From an uncultured Marvinbryantia sp. (GTDB taxonomy: Bacteria > Bacillota > Clostridia > Lachnospirales > Lachnospiraceae), in contig NZ_CAJKOX010000009.1 of the NCBI RefSeq assembly GCF_905201705.1, forward strand, positions 49,790 through 113,789: a stretch of DNA of 64,000 bases. Reading direction: 5' to 3'. The notes under the pieces are model-generated. The model saw only the letters and a program-made list of their open reading frames with translations. It was not told where the DNA came from and searched no databases. Below are positions 54,457-63,853 of this stretch, one piece after another (the first letter of the stretch is position 1; each line of letters opens with the position of its first letter). A program made the translations under genes and the position numbers.

Positions 54457-54771
54457 TTATTTCTTCTTTTTCTTATCCGGCAGTTCTTTCCACATGCTCT
54501 CAACCAGTTTGCATAAAAACTCCCGATCATCCACATCATCAACCAGAATCATCTCTTTCGCTCCCTCATACGGAAGCTCCATTTCAGCGTCCGGCATCAG
54601 TTTCATCGCCGCCGGGACGGACTTTACCAGAAGTCTGTCATCGTATACTCCTCCAAAAACCCGACCGTGATAATAAAGTATATACTCACCCATCATTGCC
54701 CGACTGCTGATTTCATCCAACCCTGATAATTGCTCTACGACAAAATCCAGATACTCTTTTGTTGATGCCAT
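54457..54771 (-). CDS. TfoX N-terminal domain protein
   Basis: The 104-residue protein matches the TfoX-N domain (SSRAMMGEYILYYHGRVFGG, DDRLLVKSVPA), ending in a poly-Lys tail. It lacks the TfoX C-terminal domain. In proteobacteria TfoX promotes competence; stand-alone N-domains in Bacillota have unknown roles. Start one base after the previous stop. Confidence 0.82.
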   Translation of the reverse strand: MASTKEYLDFVVEQLSGLDEISSRAMMGEYILYYHGRVFGGVYDDRLLVKSVPAAMKLMPDAEMELPYEGAKEMILVDDVDDREFLCKLVESMWKELPDKKKKK

Positions 54772-54772
54772 A

Positions 54773-55525
54773 TCATTTCCTCCCATCGATAAGCTTTCGG
54801 AACTTCTTATCATTCATCTGCTCATTCGTGATATACTCCCCGTCACAGAACAGCGAATATGTCGTGATCGGAGTCGGTGCATTCTGAGCATCCTCTCTGC
54901 TCCTGATCTTTACAGCCTTGAAGGATATCCCGTCTTTCTCAGCCACCTCTTCCAAAACCGGCACATACTTCGCATTAAACGGACACTGATTCGTATAGTA
55001 AAGAACATAACCATCTTCCTCTATATGAGGATGCTTTGCACATTCTTTGAACGAAGGAGTCCCTGCTCCCTTTTCAAACGGCAGATACCATAATTGGATT
55101 CCGTTATCGGCCTCATCACAGACCTCAAAGCCTTTGTACTTTAAGAACTTCGGATCTGCCAGAAACGGCTTCTTCTTTGCAGCCGCAAGTACACAAAGCC
55201 CCTTCTTGCCCTTCTCCTTACTGTCCTTAATACATTCTGAAAGCAGATCACCTGCATATCCATGCCCCTTGAAAGAACCCGATACCCACAGACAGTCAAT
55301 ATACATATACCCCGGAGCATGGATGGGATTCCACGCATTCTCCGCAGGAATATATTCGATAAAGCACTTCCCGCGTTCAACGCTCTTAAGAAATACAAGT
55401 CCTTCATCAAACCTGTCTGCAAGCCAGGCCTTCTTTGATACTACCTGCACATCCTTATTGTTTGAAATGGCACAGCAGATATGCTCCTTTTCCAGATTTT
55501 CTTTCGTAACTCTGATATATTCCAT
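54773..55525 (-). CDS. GNAT acetyltransferase with YoaP C-terminal domain
   Basis: The 250-residue protein has an N-terminal GNAT fold (YMYIDCLWVSGSFKGHGYAG, the acetyl-CoA loop) and a C-terminal thioredoxin-like YoaP module (YVLYYTNQCPFNAKYVPVLE). The acceptor is unknown. It belongs to the WYL-led cassette. Confidence 0.82.
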   Translation of the reverse strand: MEYIRVTKENLEKEHICCAISNNKDVQVVSKKAWLADRFDEGLVFLKSVERGKCFIEYIPAENAWNPIHAPGYMYIDCLWVSGSFKGHGYAGDLLSECIKDSKEKGKKGLCVLAAAKKKPFLADPKFLKYKGFEVCDEADNGIQLWYLPFEKGAGTPSFKECAKHPHIEEDGYVLYYTNQCPFNAKYVPVLEEVAEKDGISFKAVKIRSREDAQNAPTPITTYSLFCDGEYITNEQMNDKKFRKLIDGRK

Positions 55526-55529
55526 ACAT

Positions 55530-56222
55530 TCAGATCCTCCTTATCGGATGTCTTACCACAGTCTTCCGTTTCTCCGGTGCAACCTTACGCGCATCACTCA
55601 GATAAATCTCATGATGAAACCGTTGGTCGGTGATATCAAGAACATACCCCTGTTCTTCCATAAAATGATGCATCGTCTCTACTGTGGCAGGCTCATCATC
55701 ATACGGCCCGATATGCATGCATTGTACGCACAGTCCTTCATCGTAGGTAAAAAACTCAACCTTTGAAAAATCCTGTTTCTTCTTTGCCGTCGCTTCTCTA
55801 ACTGCCCAATCGAAATCTTCCTTTGTGACAAAGTCCGGCAATCGAATGACGGAAATCCACTGAAAAGCATCCTTATGCGCATAATCAATGCCGACTGCTC
55901 CATCCTGCCTGCCAGCCCGGTCGGTTCGCACCATGGCATCCACCGGATGCCGCTCATCCTGCCACCAGAATCCCTCTAAGGGCGGCACCACATAATCAAA
56001 ATATCCGTTAATCTGGTGGTCACCCTTTTTGCTCATCTTTATTGTAAAAGCAATCGCATACAACAAACCTATAGCCTGCTTGTATGCGCCATCTTCATCA
56101 TTAGGATTTCCTCTGCCCCTTACCGCAATGTAATTCATTTTCGGGATAGTCACAATGGAAGGCGTGCCCTTCGGCATGTAAAACTCTTTGTATTCTTTCT
56201 TATAATCAAACGCCATGATCAT
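55530..56222 (-). CDS. GyrI-like small-molecule-binding protein
   Basis: The 230-residue protein has the GyrI/SbmC fold (IPKMNYIAVRGRGNPND, VQCMHIGPYDDEPAT). Such proteins bind or hydrolyse small toxic compounds and often appear with MerR/AraC/WYL regulators. Start at 56222 or at an in-frame ATG at 56216; GGAGGAATA lies upstream. Confidence 0.82.
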   Translation of the reverse strand: MIMAFDYKKEYKEFYMPKGTPSIVTIPKMNYIAVRGRGNPNDEDGAYKQAIGLLYAIAFTIKMSKKGDHQINGYFDYVVPPLEGFWWQDERHPVDAMVRTDRAGRQDGAVGIDYAHKDAFQWISVIRLPDFVTKEDFDWAVREATAKKKQDFSKVEFFTYDEGLCVQCMHIGPYDDEPATVETMHHFMEEQGYVLDITDQRFHHEIYLSDARKVAPEKRKTVVRHPIRRI

Positions 56223-56562
56223 TATTCCTCCGTCAGATCCTTCTCTTCATAAGGCTTATTCCACGAACCGATCTCGATCAGATTTCCTTCCGGATCCGCG
56301 ATATAGCAGGTTCTCTGTCCCCACGGTTCAAGCACCGGCGGAAGAATCGATGCGGCACCGTTTTCCATAGCTTTTTTATACGCCTCATCAACCTCACCAA
56401 ATGTATCGACATACAATGCTATTTCAAAATGACCGTTCAGACCATTGATATATTTATATCTTTGGCCTGTCATCTTCTCAAAATCTTTCCTGCCATATAA
56501 TAGAAACAGCGTTCCATCTTTGCAATATCGTCAACAAATAATCCAAAACCGTCTAATCTCAT
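56222..56562 (-). pseudogene. VOC/glyoxalase-family gene broken by an internal deletion
   Basis: The N-terminus (MRLDGFGLFVDDIAKM) is in one frame from the ATG at 56562, behind GGAGG. The rest (GTLFLLYGRKDFEKMTGQRY to EGNLIEIGSWNKPYEEKD) is in another frame from about 56517. The joint falls at AAAGATGG. A normal VOC protein has some 25-30 residues here (beta strands and helix before the first metal ligand), so roughly 80-90 bases were lost with a frameshift, probably between short direct repeats. Translation from the in-frame ATG at 56473 would give only 83 residues. Likely inactive. Confidence 0.75.
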
Positions 56563-56566
56563 TATG

Positions 56567-57478
56567 CTAATCCTCCATATATATTTTTAGTGTCTGCTCC
56601 GCATTCCTGCGGATGATATCCCGCGCCTCGATCGGCTCCAGCACTTCAGCCTTCGCTCCGAAGGTCATAAGCCATGTCACAAGGTTATCCATATCCGTAT
56701 AATCCGCCGTAAAGAGCAGCTTCCCATCATCCGCTTCCGTAAAGCAATGCGGTCCAAACTCTTCAACCAGCCGCCATTTCATATCCGGTGAAAAAAGCGC
56801 CTTTACCTTTATACCGCCCGGAAATATCTTCTCATTCGACAGATTCGGCATAGGTGCATTCCGACAGACAAAATCTTTCTCCGTTTCAGCAACTCTGTCC
56901 ATGCGGTTCAGCTTAAATAGCCTGTAATCTTCCCGTGCTTCACACCAGCCCCACACATACCAGCTCGCCCATTTGAAAACCAAATAATAGGGCTCAATCG
57001 TTCTGCTGCTTTCTCCGGATGGTGCATAATACCTAAATTCCAAAAGACGCCTGTTCTCTATCGCACTCTGAATCACCTCGATCTTTGGAGCAAGCGACCC
57101 CTTATACCAGGAAGACAGATCAATCAGCATGGAATCCCTGCCGCTTATGAATTCCGACGATCCTGTCTGAAGCTTCTCCATCAGCTGTCCGTAGTATCGG
57201 CTTCCGCTCACGCTATCCAGACTCCGGAGCCCGGCAAGGATCATCTGCATGTCCTTTGATGTCAGAATTGTCCTGTCCATGCAGTATCCATCCATAATGC
57301 TGATTCCTCCGCCGGCACCCTGAACAGTCTTTATAGGAATCCCGGCCTTACACAGATCTTCAATATCACGGTTTATCGTTCTCCGCGATACTTCAAACCT
57401 TTCTGCCAGCTCAGGAGCTGTTGTCTTCTCTTCCTGCAGTAAGATCGACAATATTCCTATCAGCCTGTCTATCTTCAT
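56567..57478 (-). CDS. WYL-domain transcriptional regulator
   Basis: The 303-residue protein has an N-terminal HTH_11 (TTAPELAERFEVSRRTINRD) and a WYL ligand-binding domain (TIEPYYLVFKWASWYVWGWC) with a WCX end. It is first in WYL-VOC'-GyrI-GNAT/YoaP-TfoX and probably controls that cassette through the palindrome just upstream. Confidence 0.88.
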   Translation of the reverse strand: MKIDRLIGILSILLQEEKTTAPELAERFEVSRRTINRDIEDLCKAGIPIKTVQGAGGGISIMDGYCMDRTILTSKDMQMILAGLRSLDSVSGSRYYGQLMEKLQTGSSEFISGRDSMLIDLSSWYKGSLAPKIEVIQSAIENRRLLEFRYYAPSGESSRTIEPYYLVFKWASWYVWGWCEAREDYRLFKLNRMDRVAETEKDFVCRNAPMPNLSNEKIFPGGIKVKALFSPDMKWRLVEEFGPHCFTEADDGKLLFTADYTDMDNLVTWLMTFGAKAEVLEPIEARDIIRRNAEQTLKIYMED

Positions 57479-57514
57479 AATCTCTCACGCTCCGTTCATA
57501 TCATAGCAAACTCA

Positions 57515-57536
57515 ACACGACAACAGTATGTCATGT
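57515..57536. promoter_or_regulatory. Near-perfect palindrome upstream of the WYL regulator
   Basis: ACACGACA, six bases, TGTCATGT (one mismatch in eight), 37 bases before the start. A TATAAT box (57539-57544, minus) and a TATGAT box (57500-57505, minus) flank it, so it is well placed for autoregulation. Confidence 0.5.
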
Positions 57537-57540
57537 TTAT

Positions 57541-58093
57541 TATATCATTTCAAAAAAATATCCGAAACAAAAAATAACGTTCAGCAGAGAAATCCATCTT
57601 CACTGACCGCTATCCTTAAATTCTCTTCATAAAACTCAAACTCGCCCATCCGGTCCTGCTCTTCAGACTTCCACATCCGTCCTTAGAAACCTGTCCGGAT
57701 TTCACTTCCATAATCATATAAATCCCAACCGGGCAAAACTGCTGCACTCTGTCATAGCTCGTCCGTAACCGATGAATAACGCATCGTCTACACCAAATAA
57801 GAGGTAATTTTTTAGCCGAACACCCCCTGATTTTTACGCTATTCCAAGTTTCATCTATACCCATTTTAGAATACAGCTTTTTAGTATGGGATATCACACA
57901 ATCCAAACCACAAGGCGGATTTTCACCTGCAGTATCGTATTTATGATTTCCTCCCCGTTTTTTCCGATATAATTCCAGCATTTCCGCTGTCCGGGGCCAA
58001 AAAGCGCAGCATTTTTATCAAGTTTAATGTTTTTCCCTGCAAAATACACCTACAGGATCTGCCGCCGGCAGCTCCCTTCGGATGCATGGCAAC
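57541..58093. other. Region without a convincing intact gene
   Basis: A minus-strand frame of 121 codons (57616-57981) is Cys-rich and has no good ribosome site. Other frames hold short protein-like runs such as LFGVDDALFIGYGRAMTECS and SEEQDRMGEFEFYEENLRIA. The pattern fits debris of one or more degraded genes in the accessory segment, not an intact one. Confidence 0.4.
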
Positions 58094-58129
58094 GAAAAAT
58101 GCCGCCGGGCGCCAAACACACCCGGCGGC
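58094..58129 (-). terminator. Terminator of the malic enzyme unit
   Basis: GCCGCCGGG pairs with CCCGGCGGC around an 11-base loop and ATTTTT follows on the minus strand. Confidence 0.8.
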
Positions 58130-58206
58130 AAGGCTTATCCTGAATATTTATTTTTCTATCACCGCTGCACAGAAGATGAGAGATCCCGTCTTCTTCTCTT
58201 TTTCAA

Positions 58207-59382
58207 TTATACCAGTCTCGCAACGTTGCTTTTTCGCGCCGCTTCCGCCACTGCCGCGGCAACGGCATCCCTTACTCTCGGATCAAATGCCTTTGGCAAA
58301 ATATAATCCGCACACAGTTCTTCCTCGCTGACCAATCCGGCGATCGCATAAGCCGCAGCAATTTTCATTTCCTCATTTATGTCGGAAGCCCGTACATCCA
58401 GCGCACCGCGGAAAATCCCCGGAAAACACAGCACGTTATTTACCTGATTGGGATAGTCGGATCTTCCCGTGGATACTACGGCTGCTCCGGCCGCTTTTGC
58501 AGCTTCGGGGAAAATTTCCGGCGTGGGATTGGCACATGCAAATATGATCGGGTCTTTTGCCATGGAACGTACCATCTCCTCCGTCAACGTGCCGGGAGCT
58601 GAAACTCCGATAAATACATCCGCTCCCTTTATTACTTCTTTCAGACTGCCCTTCTCCTGATTTACATTTGTGATTTCCGCCATTTCCTGTTTGATCGCAT
58701 TCAGATTGTCTCTTCCTTTATAGATAGCGCCTGTGCGGTCCGTCATAATCACATTCTTTAATCCCATTGAAATTAACAGCTTTATAATAGCGATTCCCGC
58801 TGCCCCTGCACCCGAAGTTACAATCTTCACCTCATCCAGTTTCTTCCCCACAAGCTTTAATGCATTAATCATCCCGGCAAGTGTAATGACAGCCGTACCG
58901 TGCTGGTCATCATGGAAAATCGGAATATCGCAGCACTCCTTTAGCCGGCGTTCAATCTCAAAGCAGCGGGGTGCAGAGATATCTTCCAGATTTACGCCGC
59001 CAAAACTTCCCGCCAAAAGCCGCACAGTTTCCACAATCTGATCCACGTTTTTACTGCGCACACAGAGGGGAATCGCATCCACATCTCCAAATGCCTTAAA
59101 TAAAACACATTTCCCTTCCATCACCGGCATTCCAGCCTCCGGTCCGATATCGCCCAGGCCCAGGACAGCCGTACCGTCGGTCACCACCGCAACCGTATTC
59201 CACCTTCTGGTCAGCTCAAAGCTCTTGCTGATGTCCTTCTGAATCTGCAGGCAGGGCTCCGCCACACCCGGAGTATAAGCCAGACTGAGTGCCTCTTTCG
59301 TATCTACTGCCACTCTGGCGGTAATCTCAATTTTCCCTCTCAAATCATAATGCATTTTCAAGGATTCTTTTGCATAATCCAT
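58207..59382 (-). CDS. NAD(P)-dependent malic enzyme
   Basis: The 391-residue enzyme decarboxylates malate to pyruvate. It shows the catalytic Tyr in SLAYTPGVAEPC, Lys in LFKAFGDVDAIP, metal ligands in FEIERR and FHDDQHGTA, and the nucleotide site TSGAGAAGIAI. Start MDYAKESLKMHYD after AGAGAGGAAG. With the YfcC-type carrier upstream it suggests dicarboxylate use. Confidence 0.92.
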   Translation of the reverse strand: MDYAKESLKMHYDLRGKIEITARVAVDTKEALSLAYTPGVAEPCLQIQKDISKSFELTRRWNTVAVVTDGTAVLGLGDIGPEAGMPVMEGKCVLFKAFGDVDAIPLCVRSKNVDQIVETVRLLAGSFGGVNLEDISAPRCFEIERRLKECCDIPIFHDDQHGTAVITLAGMINALKLVGKKLDEVKIVTSGAGAAGIAIIKLLISMGLKNVIMTDRTGAIYKGRDNLNAIKQEMAEITNVNQEKGSLKEVIKGADVFIGVSAPGTLTEEMVRSMAKDPIIFACANPTPEIFPEAAKAAGAAVVSTGRSDYPNQVNNVLCFPGIFRGALDVRASDINEEMKIAAAYAIAGLVSEEELCADYILPKAFDPRVRDAVAAAVAEAARKSNVARLV

Positions 59383-59438
59383 ATTTTTTTCTTCCTCTCT
59401 CTGAATATTTTCTGCTGATTTTCCGCGTCGGTCCGTCC

Positions 59439-60833
59439 TTAAAAAGGTCCGTATCCGATCGCCACGCCAATTATGACAAAAATGCCTCCTGCCAGCACGC
59501 TCATCAAAATCCATTTCCACACAAATTTAATCCAGCGATCCAGAGAAATCCCGGCAAACCCGATGCTTGCCATCAAAGTTCCCGACAGCGGTGTAATAAC
59601 ATTTGTAATGGCATCTCCAAAATTGAACGTCTGTACGATAGACTGCTGGGAAACCTGAAGGACATCCCCCATACCGGAAAAAATCGGGATTACCGTTGTC
59701 GCCTGTCCCGAAGAGGAACAGATAACAAAATTAATCAGCAGGTTACAGATATACATTCCAATCGCAGATACAAAGCTGGAGCTATTGACAAACAGGCTGC
59801 TCAGTGCATGTACGATCGTATGCAGGATATTCCCATCAGTCAAAATAATATTAATACCTGTTGCAAATCCTATGATAACGCAAACACCGATTACGGATTT
59901 TGCTCCATTTATAAAGTGCTTTGCCATATCATTCGGAGACATGCCGGAGATCAATCCACAGGCGGTCGCCGTCAGCATAAACACGACCGGTATCTGATCG
60001 GACGTGCTCCATCCATGCGTGGCACCATAAACTACTATGACAAACCCGATCAAAAACGCTGCCAGAGTACAGACCTTGCGGATTGTCAGCTCTGCCGTTT
60101 CCTTTTCTTCAACCTGCTGCTTAATTCCGGATACTCCATAAAGAATGCTTGCTTTCGGATCCGCCTGCACCTTTCTGGTATACCGGATCAGGAAAACAGA
60201 TGTAAATGCCCAAAATACGACTGTAGCTGCCACTCGAAGCTGCCATCCGGAAAATTGCGGCAGACCAACCAGCCCCTGCGCCACTGCAGTGGATGAGGAA
60301 CAAAAAGCGCCTCCCGCCAGACCGCAGGTCATTCCCAGCAGCGCAAGCGACACACCGATCATGGCGTCACCGCCCAGATTATATCCCAGAAGCAGCGCAA
60401 GCGGAACAAACGCGATGATCGGCGTATTGATCCCCATGGCACCGAGGATAGAAAAACATCCCAGCAAAATCGGTATGATCAGATACAGGTTATTTTTATA
60501 TTTTGCAGCCAGCTTTCCAATTGTTGCATCAAATACCTGCGTCGCATTAATCACTTCCATTGACGCAGCGATCATAAGAACCATTACAATAATGCTAACC
60601 TGCTTTGAAAAGCCCTGCGGCAGAGCCAGAAGAGCATTCCAGGGCGATACCGGCGTCTGCTCGATATACGAAAATGAATTGGCATCGATCGCCGTTCTTC
60701 CATTCACTTCTATGCTCTCATACTGTCCCGCCGGGATCAGATAAGTTGCGATCATAGCCAGAAAGGCAATTATCAGAATAATAATCAACTGGTGCGGTAC
60801 TGCAAATTTTTTGTTCTTTTTCTCTTTACTCAT
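59439..60833 (-). CDS. YfcC/DcuC-type carboxylate carrier
   Basis: The 464-residue, about 12-helix membrane protein matches the YfcC family (C4-dicarboxylate anaerobic carriers and arginine/ornithine-type relatives), with HQLIIILIIAFLAMIATYLI at the start and ICSSSGQATTVIPIFSGMGD. Substrate unproven; malate or another carboxylic acid fits the adjacent malic enzyme, and a product of the hydrolase also fits. Confidence 0.82.
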   Translation of the reverse strand: MSKEKKNKKFAVPHQLIIILIIAFLAMIATYLIPAGQYESIEVNGRTAIDANSFSYIEQTPVSPWNALLALPQGFSKQVSIIVMVLMIAASMEVINATQVFDATIGKLAAKYKNNLYLIIPILLGCFSILGAMGINTPIIAFVPLALLLGYNLGGDAMIGVSLALLGMTCGLAGGAFCSSSTAVAQGLVGLPQFSGWQLRVAATVVFWAFTSVFLIRYTRKVQADPKASILYGVSGIKQQVEEKETAELTIRKVCTLAAFLIGFVIVVYGATHGWSTSDQIPVVFMLTATACGLISGMSPNDMAKHFINGAKSVIGVCVIIGFATGINIILTDGNILHTIVHALSSLFVNSSSFVSAIGMYICNLLINFVICSSSGQATTVIPIFSGMGDVLQVSQQSIVQTFNFGDAITNVITPLSGTLMASIGFAGISLDRWIKFVWKWILMSVLAGGIFVIIGVAIGYGPF

Positions 60834-60860
60834 GTTTTTTCCCCCATTTAAGCGAATGCG

Positions 60861-62597
60861 CTATATTAAAACTTTCTCACCGCGGTAACATAAATTTCCA
60901 TCCTCATCCTTTGCAAACTGTGAAAAAAATTGATCGTATGTAATCCAACTCTCTTCCGGATAGTTCGCATGTGCCATATCACTGACAATACCTACCGTTA
61001 AAAGCGGTATTCCCTGGCTGTTCGGGTAGCTGTACCATGTGATAGGCCACGTCGTCCAGGTCTGGACATGGTTTTTATCCAAATGATACCGTTCTATTTT
61101 TTCAACGATGTCTTTCCGCAATTCCGGTATTAATGAAAACGGAAATTCTTCGTCCTCTGTTTCTGCCGTGCAAAAACGATCCTTATTCCCACAGATAAAC
61201 AGGGTGGGAACCACGTCCTCTGTTTTTTCATATGTGCCGTGGACCTTTCTGGGATGATACATTCCGGACCAGCTTCCGCATGCCGCAAATAAATCGCCCG
61301 CGCTGCCGCAAAGTACATCCGTCATAATTCCGCCGCTGCTCTGACCGCAGGCATAGATCCGTTTCCGGTCAACCGGCAGTCTTTTTGCCACCTCTTCTAC
61401 CAGAGACCGGATAAATGCCACATCGTTCACCGGCCTGCCTTCATAACTTCCATTCCAGTAAAGTACGTTTTTTAATCCGTCCGGCTTTTGCTGATGAATC
61501 CCTGCCTGCGGAAATACCACAAGAAAGCGCCTTGCCTCCGCCACTACAGACATCGCACTAATATCAAAAAAGCTTTCCGCCGTTCCGCCTCTTCCATGCA
61601 TCACAACAACAAGCGGCCATTTCTGATCTGCAGTACAGCTCTCAGGCACATACTCATACCAGAGACGGTTCATTCCCTCAAATACCCGCTCCTGTAATAC
61701 GGCTCCGCAGGCAAGCGGCTCCCTGTAATATCTGAGGTTCTTTCTTGTAAAACTCCGGTGCCTTCTCGCCATCCCTATGTAATTCCACACTTTTTCCAGA
61801 CGCCCGAGGGTTACTTCTCCCGCATCCAGCGTAACTCTGACCTGGGCGATCTGCTCCTCATTCACCTCACTGAACCTCTTTACCGGCGACGGCATCCAGA
61901 TCAGATCCGCCCCCTGCCCTTTCAGCGGATCATCCGTCACATGATTCTGCTCCTTCCAGTAATCAACCGCTTGCAGATTAAAACCATCCTCCAGATCGGC
62001 AAACGTCATCCAGACAGGCACCTGGCATTTTGCGGCCTCAATGCGAAGTTCCGTACCATTCTGTTCTGCATTTTCCGCCGTACACTCACTGGATTCCCTT
62101 AAATTCACTCCGATTGTTCCAAAGCTGAACAGACCGCTCCACTCGCTCGCCATTTTCTGCACCGCCTGATGTGCGATCGCAGCCCCGTCCCCGATTCCGC
62201 AGGCATAAATATTATCCTGCATCGTCACATAATAATTTCTGGACTGCACCTCCGTATACACAGCGTTCATGTAATCCGCATCACTTCCGTCATCCTTCCA
62301 GCCGGAAGGATCCGCCTTCAGTAAAAAGAGAAACAGCCTTTTATCATCCGCCAGCTTTTTCAGTCCGGATTCTTCCATATATTCTGCCAGATCCACACCT
62401 GCTGGCGGAGCTACGATCAGACATGGCTGGCAATATTCCAGCTTTTCCGGAATATACGTCAGAAAGCTCCTGCTCTCACCATTTACTGCTGCGGTTTCCT
62501 CAAAACAGCCCTGCATCAGAGTTTGGTTCGGATGCGCAAAATCAATTGGAATGTCAGCCATTTTTTGTGGAAATTTCCGCATTACTGGTTTTTCCAT
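60861..62597 (-). CDS. Two-lobed alpha/beta-hydrolase, PHB-depolymerase/feruloyl-esterase-like
   Basis: The 578-residue protein has no signal peptide. The C-terminal half is an active-looking hydrolase: PLVVVMHGRGGTAESFFDIS, nucleophile Ser 420 in CGQSSGG, an acid around GNKDRF, His about 543 in DMAHANYP. The N-terminal half repeats the fold (PCLIVAPPAGVDLAEYMEES), but its nucleophile elbow reads CGIGDGA, without Ser, so it is probably structural. It may cleave an intracellular ester and release an acid for the neighbouring enzymes. Start ATG 62597, six bases after AGGAGG. Confidence 0.78.
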   Translation of the reverse strand: MEKPVMRKFPQKMADIPIDFAHPNQTLMQGCFEETAAVNGESRSFLTYIPEKLEYCQPCLIVAPPAGVDLAEYMEESGLKKLADDKRLFLFLLKADPSGWKDDGSDADYMNAVYTEVQSRNYYVTMQDNIYACGIGDGAAIAHQAVQKMASEWSGLFSFGTIGVNLRESSECTAENAEQNGTELRIEAAKCQVPVWMTFADLEDGFNLQAVDYWKEQNHVTDDPLKGQGADLIWMPSPVKRFSEVNEEQIAQVRVTLDAGEVTLGRLEKVWNYIGMARRHRSFTRKNLRYYREPLACGAVLQERVFEGMNRLWYEYVPESCTADQKWPLVVVMHGRGGTAESFFDISAMSVVAEARRFLVVFPQAGIHQQKPDGLKNVLYWNGSYEGRPVNDVAFIRSLVEEVAKRLPVDRKRIYACGQSSGGIMTDVLCGSAGDLFAACGSWSGMYHPRKVHGTYEKTEDVVPTLFICGNKDRFCTAETEDEEFPFSLIPELRKDIVEKIERYHLDKNHVQTWTTWPITWYSYPNSQGIPLLTVGIVSDMAHANYPEESWITYDQFFSQFAKDEDGNLCYRGEKVLI

Positions 62598-62652
62598 ACA
62601 CAACCTCCTGTTTATTAATTATAGTTTTATCTTGTATTTCCATAATAAACTG

Positions 62653-62681
62653 TTGAAAGTATAAATACAATTATATATAAT
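62653..62681 (+). promoter_or_regulatory. Promoter of the lysR gene
   Basis: TTGAAA (62653-62658), 17 bases, TATAAT (62676-62681). The AT-rich divergent region (62598-62716) also has a TATAAT box for the hydrolase unit on the minus strand (62618-62623). Confidence 0.65.
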
Positions 62682-62716
62682 TTATTTAACATTAATTGAA
62701 TTTATAGGAGTGCGTT

Positions 62717-63652
62717 ATGGAAGCGGAAATGAAATACATCTATACTATTTATAAAAAAGGAAGTTTTGCAAAAGCGGCCGAAGCCCTTTACATTACCCAG
62801 CCCGCTCTGAGCATATCTGTCCAGAAAGCGGAAGCACGCATCGGAATGCCGATTTTTGACCGCAATCAAAAGCCGCTGCGGCTCACTGCCGCCGGCGAAA
62901 TATATATTGAAAAAATTAAGGAAATCCTACAGATTGAAAAAGAATTGCAGACGAGAATTCAGGATTTATCCGACCTCACTACCGGCAGTATCAAGATAGG
63001 TGCTTCAAGCTATATTTTTTCATATATTCTGCCTCCGGTTTTATTGGAGTATCAAAAACGATACCCCGGTGTCCAGCTGGATGTTCTCGAATCCGGCGCT
63101 TATGAGCTCAAAGAGATGCTGCTCAAAAAAGAAATAGACCTTACCTTTGCCAGTCGTCCGGCAAAAGAACCCAATTTCAAAAATAAATTTGTTTTTCAGG
63201 ATGAACTTGTTTTAGCTGTGCCCATCTCCTTTCCGGTAAATCAAGGCCTGGCTTCCTACGCAATGACCAGCAAAGAGCTTCTTGATTCCGCCAACCTTTC
63301 TTCTCCGGCCATAGATATGCGGTCATTTGCTGACACTCCGTTTGTACTGCTGAAATCCAGCTATGATCTGCGCCACAGAGCCGACCAATTTTTTGAAGCG
63401 GCAGGTATTTCACCGGACATTCGGATGGAAGCATCCCAGATGGCTACTTTATATGCACTGGCAGAAGCCGGGATCGGTGCAACCTTTATCAGCAACCGCA
63501 TTATTAACAAGCCCTCTTCACAGGTGTTATTTTATCGGATAGACCACCCCGAAGCAATCCGTGAAATGAGCATCGTGACAAACAGGCATTGTTATATTTC
63601 TCAGACAGTCGAAAAATTTATAAAGCTGTTTATCGAATACTATCAGAAATAA
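62717..63652 (+). CDS. LysR-family transcriptional regulator
   Basis: The 311-residue protein has an N-terminal HTH (SFAKAAEALYITQPALSISV) and a LysR substrate-binding domain. Divergent from hydrolase-YfcC-malic enzyme, the classic layout for control of the neighbouring unit. The inducer is probably a carboxylic acid or ester (inference). Start after TAGGAG. Confidence 0.9.
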   Translation: MEAEMKYIYTIYKKGSFAKAAEALYITQPALSISVQKAEARIGMPIFDRNQKPLRLTAAGEIYIEKIKEILQIEKELQTRIQDLSDLTTGSIKIGASSYIFSYILPPVLLEYQKRYPGVQLDVLESGAYELKEMLLKKEIDLTFASRPAKEPNFKNKFVFQDELVLAVPISFPVNQGLASYAMTSKELLDSANLSSPAIDMRSFADTPFVLLKSSYDLRHRADQFFEAAGISPDIRMEASQMATLYALAEAGIGATFISNRIINKPSSQVLFYRIDHPEAIREMSIVTNRHCYISQTVEKFIKLFIEYYQK

Positions 63653-63777
63653 CCTGCTTCTCCCGCTGCCTCTTCTCACAGATGCGGAAGATTTCTGCGG
63701 TATCTGCGCAGTTTTTCTTTCCCCCACAGTGTTTATGACTTGCACCTGTTGGAAACGTGCGCCGCTAGGCGCACCGC
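63653..63777. other. Downstream of lysR: hairpin and coding-like debris
   Basis: GTGCGCC GCTA GGCGCAC (63757-63774) is a perfect hairpin. Minus-strand frames show short protein-like runs (LWGKEKLRRYRRNLPHL, then CADTAEIFRICEKRQREK in another frame), possibly remains of a mobile-element gene. Confidence 0.35.
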
Positions 63778-63822
63778 AAAAAAGCCGCTTACTCTTAACA
63801 ATCAATTAAGAATAAGCGGCTT
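63778..63822 (-). terminator. Strong terminator following the short leader ORF
   Basis: AAGCCGCTTA pairs with TAAGCGGCTT, extended by TCTTAA/TTAAGA, and is followed by six T on the minus strand. It terminates transcripts coming from the right edge. Confidence 0.8.
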
Positions 63823-63853
63823 CGTAATCTGCCCTGTTGTATGAGCTGATTTT

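Noticed and set aside
54345..54542. 65-codon minus-strand ORF overlapping the TfoX-N gene
   Set aside because: Overlaps the 3' part of a real gene in another frame and lacks an initiation site.
63527..63805. 92-codon minus-strand ORF over the lysR end
   Set aside because: Mostly antisense to lysR and passes through a perfect hairpin and the terminator T-run.
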